Below are positions 21,051-28,740 of a DNA stretch of 37,389 nt, in pieces (the first letter of the stretch is position 1; each line of letters starts with the position of its first letter). Under the pieces are notes generated by a model. That model saw nothing but the letters and a program-made list of their open reading frames with translations. It was not told the DNA's origin and ran no database searches. The stretch lies in the IMG/VR virus record IMGVR_UViG_3300044961_000622, positions 1 to 37,389 of that record; one strand, 5' to 3'. The DNA comes from a virus. A program made the position numbers and the translations under genes.

Positions 21051-22264
21051 TGCCGGTCGAGTACGGCAGCCTGCCGTTTCGCGAGCAGATCGCGTTCTTC
21101 CGCGGCAAGCTCAACCTCACGTCTCGGGACTGGACCCAGCTCTGGCAGGAAGGCCACGATCACGGATTCGTCGTCGCGGGCGCGCACCGCGACGCGCTGG
21201 TGGCGGACTTCCGGCAGGCGGTGGACCGCGTGATCGGCGAGGGCGCGACCCTGCAGCAATTCCGCAAGGACTTCGATCGCATCGTCGCTGAGCATGGCTG
21301 GAGCTACAAGGGCTCGCGCGGCTGGCGATCGCGGGTGATCTACGACACGAACCTGCGCACGAGCTACGCGGCGGGCCGCTATGCGCAGATGCAGGCAGTC
21401 AAGCAGACACGGCCCTACTGGCGCTACCGGCACAGCAAAGCGGTGCGCGAACCGCGACCGCAGCACCTCGCGTGGGACGGCCTCATCCTGCACGCAGACG
21501 ATCCGTGGTGGCGCACGCACTATCCGCCGAACGGCTGGGGGTGCCAATGCTACGTCGAGACATTGTCCGAGCGCGATCTCGGCCGCATGGGCAAGTCCGG
21601 CCCGGACAAGGCGCCGGAGATAAACTGGCGCGATGTGCGGGTGGGCACGCACGGCGAGCATCCACGCACGGTACGCGTGCCCGAGGGCATCGATCCAGGG
21701 TTTGCTTATGCCCCTGGCGCGACGGCGTGGACACAGCCGCTCGCCGAGACCGCGATGCGCGAGGGCGCGAGCTACCGCGCCGGCGACTGGGAGCGGCTCG
21801 TCACGACAAACTGGGCCGACTTCGGCCGGCCGGCGCGCATCCCGCTCGAGCCGGCGCCTCCGCTGCTGTCCGTGCGCCCGAAAAATACCCAGGAAGTGCG
21901 TCGTGCCATCGAGGCGGAGATCGGCGGCCCCTATCAGGTGATCGACTCGCACGGACTGCCGGTCGCGATCGATGCCGAAACGTTATCGCAGCATCTCGAC
22001 CCGGCGCGCGCGGAGTTTCTGCCGGCGCTCATCGACGCGCTCGCCGATCCATTCGAGCTATGGCTGAGCTTGGAGCGCAACGCCTCGGGGTACTACGCGC
22101 TGCGCTCGCGTGCCATCAAGGGCTATGACCTCGGCCGCGGCCGGGCGCTGATCATCGCCACGGAACAGGCGAACGGATTTCTATCCGCGTTCACGTTCGT
22201 GCCCACGAGCAACTTGCGCTACGCGCAGAATCAACGGATGGGAAAACTCTGGTATGGGCGTTGA
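21050..22264 (+). CDS. F: Mu F-like head morphogenesis protein (gp30)
   Basis: 404 residues. N-terminal FREQIAFFRGKLNLTSRDWT and WSYKGSRGWRSRVIYDTNLR, then the conserved HSKAVREPRPQHLAWDGLIL and YPPNGWGCQCYVETLSERDL of the Phage_Mu_F family, an SPP1 gp7-related minor head protein. The C-terminal 130 residues resemble the ADP-ribosyltransferase-like or barnase-like extension found in long gp30 proteins (LSLERNASGYYALRSRAIKG) and may be a separate domain. Needed for head assembly; virion-associated in related phages. Confidence 0.88.
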   Translation: MPVEYGSLPFREQIAFFRGKLNLTSRDWTQLWQEGHDHGFVVAGAHRDALVADFRQAVDRVIGEGATLQQFRKDFDRIVAEHGWSYKGSRGWRSRVIYDTNLRTSYAAGRYAQMQAVKQTRPYWRYRHSKAVREPRPQHLAWDGLILHADDPWWRTHYPPNGWGCQCYVETLSERDLGRMGKSGPDKAPEINWRDVRVGTHGEHPRTVRVPEGIDPGFAYAPGATAWTQPLAETAMREGASYRAGDWERLVTTNWADFGRPARIPLEPAPPLLSVRPKNTQEVRRAIEAEIGGPYQVIDSHGLPVAIDAETLSQHLDPARAEFLPALIDALADPFELWLSLERNASGYYALRSRAIKGYDLGRGRALIIATEQANGFLSAFTFVPTSNLRYAQNQRMGKLWYGR

Positions 22265-22355
22265 GGGATCTCACCCCGCCGGCCAGGGTGGACGAATGCG
22301 CGGGCTCAAACAGGGCGCGGCCCTATTCCACGCACCGAGGCATTCAGTATAGAGC

Positions 22356-22802
22356 ATGGCTGGCGCCGCCATCAAGATCGACATCCAGGACCAGCAGGTA
22401 CTGGACGCGTTTAATCGCCTGCTCCATGCGGTCCAAGACCCCGAGCCGGCGTGGCGTGACATCGGCGAGTATCTGCTGATTTCCCACCGCGATCGGTTCG
22501 ACCGCCAGGTCGACCCCGAGGGCCGGCCGTGGGCGCCGCTCAGCCCCCAATATCGCGCCCGGAAGTCCAGGAACCGCGACATCATCCTGGTGTTCAACGG
22601 CTACTTGCGCGACTTGCTGCGTTACCAGACCAGCTCTACGGAGTTTGTGTTCGGCACCGACCGCATCTACGGCGCCACCCACCAGTTCGGCGATCCCGAC
22701 CGCAACATTCCGCCACGGCCCTTCCTCGGTATCTCAGATAACGACCGCCGCGAGATCCTCGACATATTCAATGATCACCTGCGCGCCGCCTGGCGCGCCT
22801 GA
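22356..22802 (+). CDS. G: Mu G-like virion morphogenesis protein (gp31)
   Basis: 148 residues from ATG 22356. It has EPAWRDIGEYLLISHRDRFD, GRPWAPLSPQYRARK and the YGATHQFGDPDRNIPPRPFL motif of the phage virion morphogenesis (Mu G, tail completion) family. The 91 bp before it hold no gene I can support. Its stop codon overlaps the second 24-bp promoter element, as mor does with the first. Confidence 0.9.
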   Translation: MAGAAIKIDIQDQQVLDAFNRLLHAVQDPEPAWRDIGEYLLISHRDRFDRQVDPEGRPWAPLSPQYRARKSRNRDIILVFNGYLRDLLRYQTSSTEFVFGTDRIYGATHQFGDPDRNIPPRPFLGISDNDRREILDIFNDHLRAAWRA

Positions 22803-22825
22803 ATTCCCCACATCCGTTACCTGAT
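22802..22825 (+). promoter_or_regulatory. Candidate late promoter (PI), second copy of 24-bp element
   Basis: Identical over 24 bp to 12131-12154, in the gap before the protease/scaffold gene and starting in the stop codon of gene G. This is the place of PI in Mu. Surroundings of the two copies are not otherwise alike, which supports a selected signal rather than a recent duplication. Confidence 0.6.
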
Positions 22826-22830
22826 GCGGG

Positions 22831-23973
22831 ATGCCCGCGCGGCGCAAACTCCGCGCCGTGCAGCGACTCCATATCTTCCGGGCAGGCACGCACACCGCGA
22901 CCGACGGGCGCACCTTCGAGTTCGGCGAGACGGATCTGCGCGCGACCGCCGCGGCGTATGACCCGGCAAAGCACGAAGCGCCGCTCGTCGTGGGGCATCC
23001 GAAGACCGATGACCCGGCGTACGGCTGGACGAAGTCCCTCGCGTACAGCGAGGGCGTACTGATCGCGGAGCCCGACCAGGTCGAGCCGCAGTTCGCGGAG
23101 ATGGTCAACGCCGGGCGGTTCAAGAAGATCTCGGCGCGGTTCTACCTGCCGGACGCGCCGGGCAACCCGGTGCCTGGCGTCTACTACCTGCGGCACGTCG
23201 GTTTCCTCGGCGCGCAGCCGCCTGCGGTGAAGGGACTCAAAAGCGCGAGCTTCGCCGCCGATGAGCCCGGCGTGATCGAGTTCGCCGAGGACTGGCCGGC
23301 GCGGCAGAACGCCTCGCTCTGGCGCCGCATCCGCGAATTCTTCATCGAGAAGTTCTCGGTCGAGGACGCCGACAGGGTCGTGCCGGCCTACCTGATCGAG
23401 GATCTCGAGGCCGCCGCGCGCGGAAAAGATACGGCAGTCGCGTACGCCGAACCATCCCAATCACAGGAGACGGACATGAAAAACGCCCAGGACATCGTGG
23501 CCGAAGAGGCCAGGCTGAAGGCAGAGCGTGAGCAGCTCGAGCGCGAGCGCGCCGAGTTCGCGGAGCGCAGCCGTCGCGCCGAGCGCGAGGCGCGTGCGCG
23601 CGCCGCCGCCGAGTTCGTGGCGGGGCTCGTGCGCGAGGGCAAGGTCCTGCCGCGCGATCAGGCCGCGCTGGCGGCGTTCATGGTCGGGCCGAACGCAGCC
23701 GGCGAGATCGAGTTCGCCGAGGGCGGCGCGCAGAAAACCGCCAAACCGGACGAGTGGCTGCGCGACTGGCTCGCCCGGCTGCCGAAGCAGGTGGACTATG
23801 CCGAGCACACCGCGCGCGGGGCGGGCGAGGACGCCGGCGCCGCGAGCTTCGCCGCGCCCTCCGGCTATCGCGTCGATCCGGCGCGCCTCGAGCTGCACAA
23901 CAAGGCGCTCGCCTATCAGCGCGCGCACCCGGACACGCACTACGACGCCGCCGTCGCGGCCGTCAGTCACTGA
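22831..23973 (+). CDS. I: Mu I-like protease fused to scaffold
   Basis: 380 residues from ATG 22831; GTG 22858 may be the real start, since the family usually begins at the RLHIFRAGTHT motif. Protease part (about 10-150): EAPLVVGHPKTDDPAYGWTK, FKKISARFYLPDAPGNPVPG and YYLRHVGFLGAQPPAVKGL, as in Mu gene I. The centre is a linker, then the scaffold region (about 216-380), with a coiled coil of Glu/Arg/Ala repeats and a C-terminal PARLELHNKALAYQRAHPD. It processes and shapes the prohead and cleaves itself. A second internal start at 23476 gives the scaffold alone. Confidence 0.9.
   Translation: MPARRKLRAVQRLHIFRAGTHTATDGRTFEFGETDLRATAAAYDPAKHEAPLVVGHPKTDDPAYGWTKSLAYSEGVLIAEPDQVEPQFAEMVNAGRFKKISARFYLPDAPGNPVPGVYYLRHVGFLGAQPPAVKGLKSASFAADEPGVIEFAEDWPARQNASLWRRIREFFIEKFSVEDADRVVPAYLIEDLEAAARGKDTAVAYAEPSQSQETDMKNAQDIVAEEARLKAEREQLERERAEFAERSRRAEREARARAAAEFVAGLVREGKVLPRDQAALAAFMVGPNAAGEIEFAEGGAQKTAKPDEWLRDWLARLPKQVDYAEHTARGAGEDAGAASFAAPSGYRVDPARLELHNKALAYQRAHPDTHYDAAVAAVSH
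23476..23973 (+). CDS. Z: Nested scaffold protein (Mu Z-like), in-frame internal start
   Basis: 165 residues, same frame as gene I. ATG 23476 has a strong ribosome binding site (CACAGGAGACGGAC), far better than that of gene I. The product is the coiled-coil scaffold part alone, beginning MKNAQDIVAEEARLKAEREQ. Mu makes Z in exactly this way from the 3' part of I, with more scaffold than protease. Inferred from the start signal and Mu precedent. Confidence 0.7.
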   Translation: MKNAQDIVAEEARLKAEREQLERERAEFAERSRRAEREARARAAAEFVAGLVREGKVLPRDQAALAAFMVGPNAAGEIEFAEGGAQKTAKPDEWLRDWLARLPKQVDYAEHTARGAGEDAGAASFAAPSGYRVDPARLELHNKALAYQRAHPDTHYDAAVAAVSH

Positions 23974-23991
23974 TCGCAAAGGAGCTCAAAA

Positions 23992-24339
23992 ATGAGCAAG
24001 CAATCGATCCCGATTTTGACGCTGTCCCACACGCTTTCGGGCACCGTCGCCGCGCACCGCTTCGTCACACCCGGCGGCGCGCAGGCGGGCGCGGACGCCA
24101 ACACGCTGGGCGTCGCGCGCACCGCCGGCGCCTCGGGCCAGGTGATCCCGGTCGACGTGCTGGGCACGACCATCGTGCAATCGGGCGCGGCGTTCGCCGC
24201 CGGCGCGACGCTAAAGAGCAACGCCGACGGCAAGGCCATCACCTGGGCGACCGCGGGCGCGAAAGTCGCGCTGGCACTCCAGGCCGCGGGCGGCGCCGAC
24301 GAGTTCGTCGAGGTGCTGCTGATCCCGAACGTGGCGTAA
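23992..24339 (+). CDS. DUF2190-family capsid cement/decoration protein
   Basis: 115 residues from ATG 23992 with AAAGGAGCT upstream. Small beta-rich protein: HTLSGTVAAHRFVTPGGAQA, LGVARTAGASGQVIPVDVLG, GAAFAAGATLKSNADGKAIT. This fits the DUF2190 family of capsid-decorating proteins located between scaffold and major capsid genes. Stabilises the mature head. Confidence 0.82.
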   Translation: MSKQSIPILTLSHTLSGTVAAHRFVTPGGAQAGADANTLGVARTAGASGQVIPVDVLGTTIVQSGAAFAAGATLKSNADGKAITWATAGAKVALALQAAGGADEFVEVLLIPNVA

Positions 24340-24369
24340 CCCGCTTAGCCGCACATCCAGGAGAACATC

Positions 24370-25305
24370 ATGACTCAAATGACCACTGCCCAGGCACGCG
24401 TGATCGACCCGATCCTCACCACGGTCGCGCAGGGCTTCAAGAACGCCGACATGGTGGGCGCCGCGCTCTTCCCGCACGTGCCCGTGCAGCAGCGAGGCGG
24501 GAAGATCATCAAGTTCTCGCGCGAGGACTTCCGGCTCTACGCCACCGGCCGCGCGCCGGGCGCGAACACCAAGCGGGTGCAGTACGGCTACAGCTCCGAC
24601 CCGTTTGCCCTGGAGCAGCACGCGCTCGAGGGCATGGTGCCGTTCGAGATCATGCAGGACGCGAACGCGGTGCCTGGCATCGACATGGCGCGGGTCGCGA
24701 TCATGAAGACGCAGAACATCATCGCGCTGCGCAGCGAGAAGGCGCAGGCCGACATCGCGACCGATGCGGCGAAGTACGCCGCCTCGAACAAGGTGACGCT
24801 CGCCGGCGCGCAGCAGTGGTCGGACCCCGCGAGCAAGCCGAGCGACGACATCGAGACGGCCAAAGAGGCGGTGCGCGCCAAGGTCGGCCGCTATCCGAAC
24901 ACGGTGGTCCTGGGCGCGAAAGTGTTCTCGAAACTGAAGACGCACCCCGCGATCATCGACCGCATCAAGTACACCGGGCGCGATGTGGTCACCACCGACC
25001 TGCTCGCCGCGCTGTGGGAGGTGAATCGCGTCGCGGTCGGCCAGGCCGTCTTCGAAAACGACGCGGGCGCCCTGGTCGACGTGTGGGGCAAGTTCGTGGT
25101 GGTCGCGTTCACCGAGCTGGGCTCGCTCGCCGACATGGGCGTGCCGAGCTTCGGCTACACCTACCAGCTCGGCGGCTACCCGATCGTCGAGGTGCCCTAC
25201 CAGGATCGCAACGCGAAGAGCTGGGTGTATCCGGTGACCGATGAGCTCTCGCCGGTCATGGCCGCGCCGGACGCCGGGTATCTCATCAGCGCCGCGGTCG
25301 CTTAA
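24370..25305 (+). CDS. Major capsid protein
   Basis: 311 residues from ATG 24370 (CAGGAGAAC upstream). N-terminal VIDPILTTVAQGFKNADMVG, then ALFPHVPVQQRGGKIIKFSR and PFEIMQDANAVPGIDMARVA, a central helix with IALRSEKAQADIATDA, and RYPNTVVLGAKVFSKLKTHP. This is the HK97-fold capsid type of B3/D3112-like transposable siphophages rather than Mu gpT. Length and position after scaffold and decoration genes agree. Followed by a strong hairpin. Confidence 0.88.
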   Translation: MTQMTTAQARVIDPILTTVAQGFKNADMVGAALFPHVPVQQRGGKIIKFSREDFRLYATGRAPGANTKRVQYGYSSDPFALEQHALEGMVPFEIMQDANAVPGIDMARVAIMKTQNIIALRSEKAQADIATDAAKYAASNKVTLAGAQQWSDPASKPSDDIETAKEAVRAKVGRYPNTVVLGAKVFSKLKTHPAIIDRIKYTGRDVVTTDLLAALWEVNRVAVGQAVFENDAGALVDVWGKFVVVAFTELGSLADMGVPSFGYTYQLGGYPIVEVPYQDRNAKSWVYPVTDELSPVMAAPDAGYLISAAVA

Positions 25306-25329
25306 GGATACTTGCTGGGGACTGTGCTG

Positions 25330-25356
25330 CCGGGCGGGGTTGTCTCCCCCGCCCGG
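25330..25356 (+). terminator. Ten-bp GC hairpin after the capsid gene
   Basis: CCGGGCGGGG (25330-25339) pairs perfectly with CCCCGCCCGG (25347-25356) with a 7-nt loop. No T run follows, so it is more likely a 3' mRNA stabiliser or partial terminator that sets capsid expression apart from the downstream connector genes. Confidence 0.5.
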
Positions 25357-25374
25357 TGAGCCAAAGGAGACGAG

Positions 25375-25554
25375 ATGCCGAAGTTCATGACGCTTACGCC
25401 GATCAAGTTCTCAGCCGAAGAGATCACGCCCGAAAACACCGAGGTCGAGCTGACCGACAAGCAGGCGAAACCGCTGCTCGCGCAAGGCGCGATCGCACCC
25501 GTCGCCCCGAAGGGCACGAAGGCCAAAGAGCCGGGCGAGAGCGCGCAGCAGTAA
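25375..25554 (+). CDS. Small protein after the capsid gene
   Basis: 59 residues from ATG 25375 with AAAGGAGACG upstream. It reads MPKFMTLTPIKFSAEEITPE, NTEVELTDKQAKPLLAQGAI, then a Pro/Lys-rich tail. The pattern of a beta segment followed by V-x-L-T-D-x-Q-A-x-x-L is common to short proteins between capsid and DUF1320 genes, seen in many phages. Likely a minor head or connector accessory; function unknown. Confidence 0.75.
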   Translation: MPKFMTLTPIKFSAEEITPENTEVELTDKQAKPLLAQGAIAPVAPKGTKAKEPGESAQQ

Positions 25555-25570
25555 GCCGTGATGCGCGCGC

Positions 25571-25993
25571 ATGACCTACTACGCCACGAAACAGGACCTG
25601 ATCGACCGCTTCGGCGCGGACGAGCTGATCCAGCTCACCGATCGCACCAACGCGGGCGTGATCGACGACGCGGTGCTCGACCGGGCGCTGGACGATGCCG
25701 ACCGCGAGATCAACGCGCACGTGGCGGCGCGTTACGTGCTGCCGTTCGCCTCGCCGCCGCCGATTCTGACGCGGCTCGCCGCGGACATCGCGCGCTACTT
25801 CCTCTACGAGGATCGCGCGACCGATCAGGTCAAGGACCGCTACAACGCCGCGGTGCGGCTGCTGAGGAGCGTGTCCACGGGGGCCGCGACGCTGGGGCCG
25901 GATGCCGGGCACCAGGCGCCGGCGGCTGCGGGAGGCCCGGAGGTCGCGGCGCCGGAGCGCGTGTTCAGCCGTGACACCCTTGTTGACTACTGA
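25571..25993 (+). CDS. DUF1320 head-tail connector (Mu gp36-like)
   Basis: 140 residues from ATG 25571. MTYYATKQDLIDRFGADELI, LDRALDDADREINAHVAARY, VLPFASPPPILTRLAADIAR and YFLYEDRATDQVKDRYNAAV form the DUF1320 pattern, an all-helical connector protein of the gp6/gp15 type. The last 35 residues are Ala/Pro-rich. Joins portal and tail. Confidence 0.9.
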   Translation: MTYYATKQDLIDRFGADELIQLTDRTNAGVIDDAVLDRALDDADREINAHVAARYVLPFASPPPILTRLAADIARYFLYEDRATDQVKDRYNAAVRLLRSVSTGAATLGPDAGHQAPAAAGGPEVAAPERVFSRDTLVDY

Positions 25994-26433
25994 TGGCCGT
26001 CACACTCTTCGATCCGCAGCCGGTCATCGCGCGGATCAGGGACCAGGTGCCGGCATTGAAACGCGTGGCGGGCGCCGCGGACTTCGCGGCGGCGGCGCCG
26101 GATGCGAAGCAGTTGCCTGCGGCGTTCGTGGTCGCGCTGTCGGACCGCGCCGGGCCGAACAGGCTGGCGGTTCAAGCGACCGAGCAGTTGATGGACGCAC
26201 GCTTCGGCGTGATCGTCGCGGCGCAGAACCTGCGCGATCCGCGCGGCGAGCAGGCGGCGGTGGAGCTGCGCGCGTTGCGCGCGGCGGTCGCCGGCGCGCT
26301 GCTTGGATGGACGCCGGACGGCGAGACTTTGGAACCCATCGAGTTCGCGGCCGGCCGCATGCTGCAGCTCGACAACCTGGTGCTGTGGTGGCAGGACGAC
26401 TACACCACGCGCCTGCTGCTAAGGAGCATCTGA
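25993..26433 (+). CDS. Mu gp37-like (DUF1834) tail terminator candidate
   Basis: 146 residues from ATG 25993. FDPQPVIARIRDQVPALKRV, LPAAFVVALSDRAGPNRLAV, MDARFGVIVAAQNLRDPRGE and LLGWTPDGETLEPIEFAAGR match the gp37/DUF1834-type tail terminator family, with mixed alpha/beta fold as in lambda gpU. Caps the tail tube and attaches it to the head connector. Confidence 0.82.
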   Translation: MAVTLFDPQPVIARIRDQVPALKRVAGAADFAAAAPDAKQLPAAFVVALSDRAGPNRLAVQATEQLMDARFGVIVAAQNLRDPRGEQAAVELRALRAAVAGALLGWTPDGETLEPIEFAAGRMLQLDNLVLWWQDDYTTRLLLRSI

Positions 26434-26434
26434 C

Positions 26435-26653
26435 ATGACCGCACGCGGGGGAGCTTACTCCGTCAACGATGCCGGCGAGCTCCAGGAAGTCGAGCCGCCC
26501 ACGCACGATCACCCGGACGGCAACCGGCCGCGGGACGCATCCGGCGCGCCGCTGGATGGTGGGAGCCGGCTCGCTGGCGAACTCCCCTCCGCGCCAGAAA
26601 AACCGAAACCTCCCCGCCGCACGCCGCACGCCGCCGCGGCCGCTGGCGACTGA
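26435..26653 (+). CDS. Small disordered tail-region protein
   Basis: 72 residues from ATG 26435. It starts TARGGAYSVNDAGELQEVEP and has PPTHDHPDGNRPRDASGAPL, then a Pro/Lys/Ala-rich tail. Short proteins with G-G-x-Y-x-x-D-x-x-G and THDHP-x-G-N-x-P-R-D sit at this place in related phages; function unknown, probably a structural accessory. Confidence 0.7.
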   Translation: MTARGGAYSVNDAGELQEVEPPTHDHPDGNRPRDASGAPLDGGSRLAGELPSAPEKPKPPRRTPHAAAAAGD

Positions 26654-26664
26654 AGGAGTAAACG

Positions 26665-27822
26665 ATGGCCACACGCTACTGGCGCAAGAAGTCGCTCCTC
26701 GTCAAGATCGAGAGCGTCTATGGGCAGGACGCCGTGCCGACGGGCGCGGCCAACGCGATCGCCGCGCGCGACGTCGAGTACACGCCGCTGGAGCTGGAGT
26801 ATGAAGACCGCGACATCGTGCGGCCGTATCTCGGCCATCAGGACCAGATCGTCGTCACCGGGCACGCGCGTCTCAGCTTCGGCTGCGAGATCGCGGGCTC
26901 GGGCACGCCTGGCGTCGCGCCGGCGTGGGGGCCGCTCATGCGTGCCGCGGGGTTTTCCGAGCTCGCGCTCGCGACTGCGCACAGCGGCACCGCAACCGCC
27001 GGCGGCGCGAACACCATCACGCTGGCCGGCACCGCGTCGGCCGCGGACGGCGCCTACCGCGGCATGCGCATCCGGCCGACCGGCGGCACCGGTGCGGGGC
27101 AACCGCGCGTGATCAGCGCCTACAACGGGACCACCAAGGTGGCTACCGTCTCCGAGGCCTGGACCACGCCGCCGGATGCGACGACCAACTACTCGATCGA
27201 CGCGCAGGTCGCCTACCTGCCGGTCTCCGAAGCCTTCGACGCCGCGACGGTCTACTTCAACATGGACAGCAAGCGCCACATCATGCTCGGCGCGCGGGCG
27301 AGCGTGCAATTGAGGCTCAACGCCCGCAGTCTGCCGCTCTACCGGTTCGACTGCATGGGGCTCGTCGGCACGATCTCCGACACCGCGCTGCCGACCGATG
27401 TGTTTACCGCGTGGAGGAAGCCGGTCGCGGTCAACAACGCGAACACGAGCGGGTTCACGCTGCACGGCTTTTTCGCGAAGCTGTACGGCCTCGAGGTCAA
27501 CCTGGCGAACCAGGTGATCTACCGCAACCTGGTCGGCATGGAAGACGTGCAGATCACCGACCGCGCGCCGGCCGGCACGGTCACGATCGAGGACCCCACC
27601 ATCGCGGAGAAGGACTACTTCAGCCGCATCCGCAACGTGGATCTCGGCGCGCTCAACCTGCTGCATGGCACCACGGCCGGCAACCAGGTGCATGTGCACG
27701 CGCCGGCTGTGCAGTTGACGCAGCCGCGTTACGAGAACCGCGAGTCCGTGATCGCGTTGGCGCTGGCGACGCGCTTCGTGCCGAACCTCGGCGACGACGA
27801 GATCGCGATCCAGGCATTGTGA
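26665..27822 (+). CDS. Major tail tube protein (siphovirus type)
   Basis: 385 residues from ATG 26665 with AAGGAGTAA upstream. Contains TRYWRKKSLLVKIESVYGQD, RPYLGHQDQIVVTGHARLSF, then an Ig-like or beta insertion near 115-180 (GGANTITLAGTASAADGAYR, then PRVISAYNG), and FDAATVYFNMDSKRHIMLGA. Proteins of this type form the tail tube of B3-like transposable siphophages. No sheath gene is next to it, so the tail is non-contractile. Confidence 0.82.
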   Translation: MATRYWRKKSLLVKIESVYGQDAVPTGAANAIAARDVEYTPLELEYEDRDIVRPYLGHQDQIVVTGHARLSFGCEIAGSGTPGVAPAWGPLMRAAGFSELALATAHSGTATAGGANTITLAGTASAADGAYRGMRIRPTGGTGAGQPRVISAYNGTTKVATVSEAWTTPPDATTNYSIDAQVAYLPVSEAFDAATVYFNMDSKRHIMLGARASVQLRLNARSLPLYRFDCMGLVGTISDTALPTDVFTAWRKPVAVNNANTSGFTLHGFFAKLYGLEVNLANQVIYRNLVGMEDVQITDRAPAGTVTIEDPTIAEKDYFSRIRNVDLGALNLLHGTTAGNQVHVHAPAVQLTQPRYENRESVIALALATRFVPNLGDDEIAIQAL

Positions 27823-27843
27823 TGCGCGCGCGGCGTGTTTTTT

Positions 27844-27879
27844 CCCTCACCCCCGACCCCTCTTCCGGAGGGCGAGGGG
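27844..27879 (+). repeat. REP-like palindromic element in the tail region
   Basis: CCCTCACCCCCGACCCCTCT, then TCCGGAGGGCGAGGGG, is the same type of dispersed palindromic repeat found between genes in many GC-rich proteobacterial chromosomes. CCCCTC (27857-27862) can pair with GAGGGG (27874-27879). It is followed by a GC dinucleotide run (27889-27905). It probably came from a host chromosome. Confidence 0.5.
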
Positions 27880-27934
27880 AGATTCGCGGCGCGCGCGCGC
27901 GCGCGGCCGTGGGATAGGAGCTCACACCAACAAC

Positions 27935-27956
27935 TGCCCCTCGGTAACCGGGGGCA
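27935..27956 (+). repeat. Inverted repeat between tail tube and chaperone genes
   Basis: TGCCCC (27935-27940) pairs with GGGGCA (27951-27956), and CGGT with ACCG inside it, with one bulged T. It precedes the terminator at 27979. Confidence 0.55.
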
Positions 27957-27978
27957 ACAACATCAAAGTGGGCATTTC

Positions 27979-28015
27979 AGCGGGACGATCCTTCACCGGG
28001 CGGCCCGCTTTTTTT
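27979..28015 (+). terminator. Rho-independent terminator after the tail tube gene
   Basis: AGCGGG (27979-27984) pairs with CCCGCT (28004-28009), an inner CGGGC/GCCCG pair lies at 27997-28006 as an alternative stem, and seven T follow (28009-28015). It ends the highly expressed capsid-to-tube transcript and lowers expression of the chaperone and tape measure genes. Confidence 0.7.
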
Positions 28016-28039
28016 CCAGCATTCAAAGAGGATTTAACG

Positions 28040-28381
28040 ATGTATAAGGTTGCCGAAAAACGCGTCGTCGAATGGCCGGTGATGATCAGCGAGCCGCAGG
28101 ACGGCGGCAAGGTGCGCAAATTCGAGGCGATGGTCCAGTTCGAGTATCTGGACCGCAGCGAGTTCGACGCCATCTACGCCGGCGGCGGGACCGACGCCGA
28201 CATGGCCGCGCGCGTGGTCAGGGGCTGGGGCGATGGCCAGTTCCAGGACGCGGCCGGGCAGAGCATCGCGTACAGCGACGAGGCGCTGGCCAGGCTGCTG
28301 CAGCGCCCGAACGTGCTCGCCGCGTTCGCCGCGGCCTACATCCAGATGATGCAGGGACGTGAGGCCGCCAGAAAAAACTAG
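28040..28381 (+). CDS. Tail assembly chaperone, short form (G-like)
   Basis: 113 residues from ATG 28040 with AGAGGATTT upstream. MYKVAEKRVVEWPVMISEPQ, KVRKFEAMVQFEYLDRSEFD, and a helical C-terminus (LLQRPNVLAAFAAAYIQMMQ) match the chaperone located before the tape measure gene. It ends at TAG 28379-28381, right after the slippery heptamer A-AAA-AAC (28372-28378). A fraction of ribosomes should slip back one base and make the long form. Coats the tape measure during tail assembly. Confidence 0.82.
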   Translation: MYKVAEKRVVEWPVMISEPQDGGKVRKFEAMVQFEYLDRSEFDAIYAGGGTDADMAARVVRGWGDGQFQDAAGQSIAYSDEALARLLQRPNVLAAFAAAYIQMMQGREAARKN

Positions 28382-28408
28382 CGGATGCCGCGCGGCACTG
28401 GGCGCGGC
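28372..28408 (+). promoter_or_regulatory. Programmed -1 ribosomal frameshift signal
   Basis: A canonical slippery heptamer in the right frame, A AAA AAC (28372-28378), is followed after 8 nt by a perfect 7-bp GC stem, GCCGCGC (28387-28393) with GCGCGGC (28402-28408), around an 8-nt loop. The zero-frame stop TAG comes directly after the heptamer. This is the layout of the lambda G/GT type signal. Confidence 0.82.
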
Positions 28409-28740
28409 AGAGCGCGCGCAAGCGCGGGCGCGGCCCGGACGAGGCGGCCGACGATCTCGATGCGTTCGGTGTCGACGGCGAGATCCGCGAGGCACTCGAG
28501 GACGGCGACGAAGCGCTCTTCGCGGTATGGCCGGAAAACGTGCGCACGCTGCAGCTCTTCCTCGCCTGCCAGACGCAGTGGCGCCAAGGGGCGATGGGCG
28601 GCGTGACGGGGCTCGACTACGCCGGCGTCGATGTGGTGCTGCGCGCGCGGCGCGCCGGCAGCCGCCGCCGCGCATTCGACGACCTGCAACTGATGGAGCG
28701 CGCCGCGCTCCCCCTGCTCAACGAGCCGCGCGATGAGTGA
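28378..28740 (+). CDS. Tail chaperone extension (T-like, DUF1799), made by -1 frameshift
   Basis: The -1 frame has no usable start codon near its beginning and is open from 28363; after slippage it continues LADAARHWARQS..., DEAADDLDAFGVDGEIREAL, FAVWPENVRTLQLFLACQTQ and W, then LDYAGVDVVLRARRAG to TGA 28738. This matches the DUF1799 family, common as the second chaperone ORF. The fusion product has 233 residues. It overlaps the tape measure start by 8 bp. Confidence 0.75.
   Translation, partial: LADAARHWARQSARKRGRGPDEAADDLDAFGVDGEIREALEDGDEALFAVWPENVRTLQLFLACQTQWRQGAMGGVTGLDYAGVDVVLRARRAGSRRRAFDDLQLMERAALPLLNEPRDE

Noticed and set aside
22296-22352. Short ORF of 18 codons between genes F and G
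   Set aside because: No ribosome binding site and no recognisable sequence.
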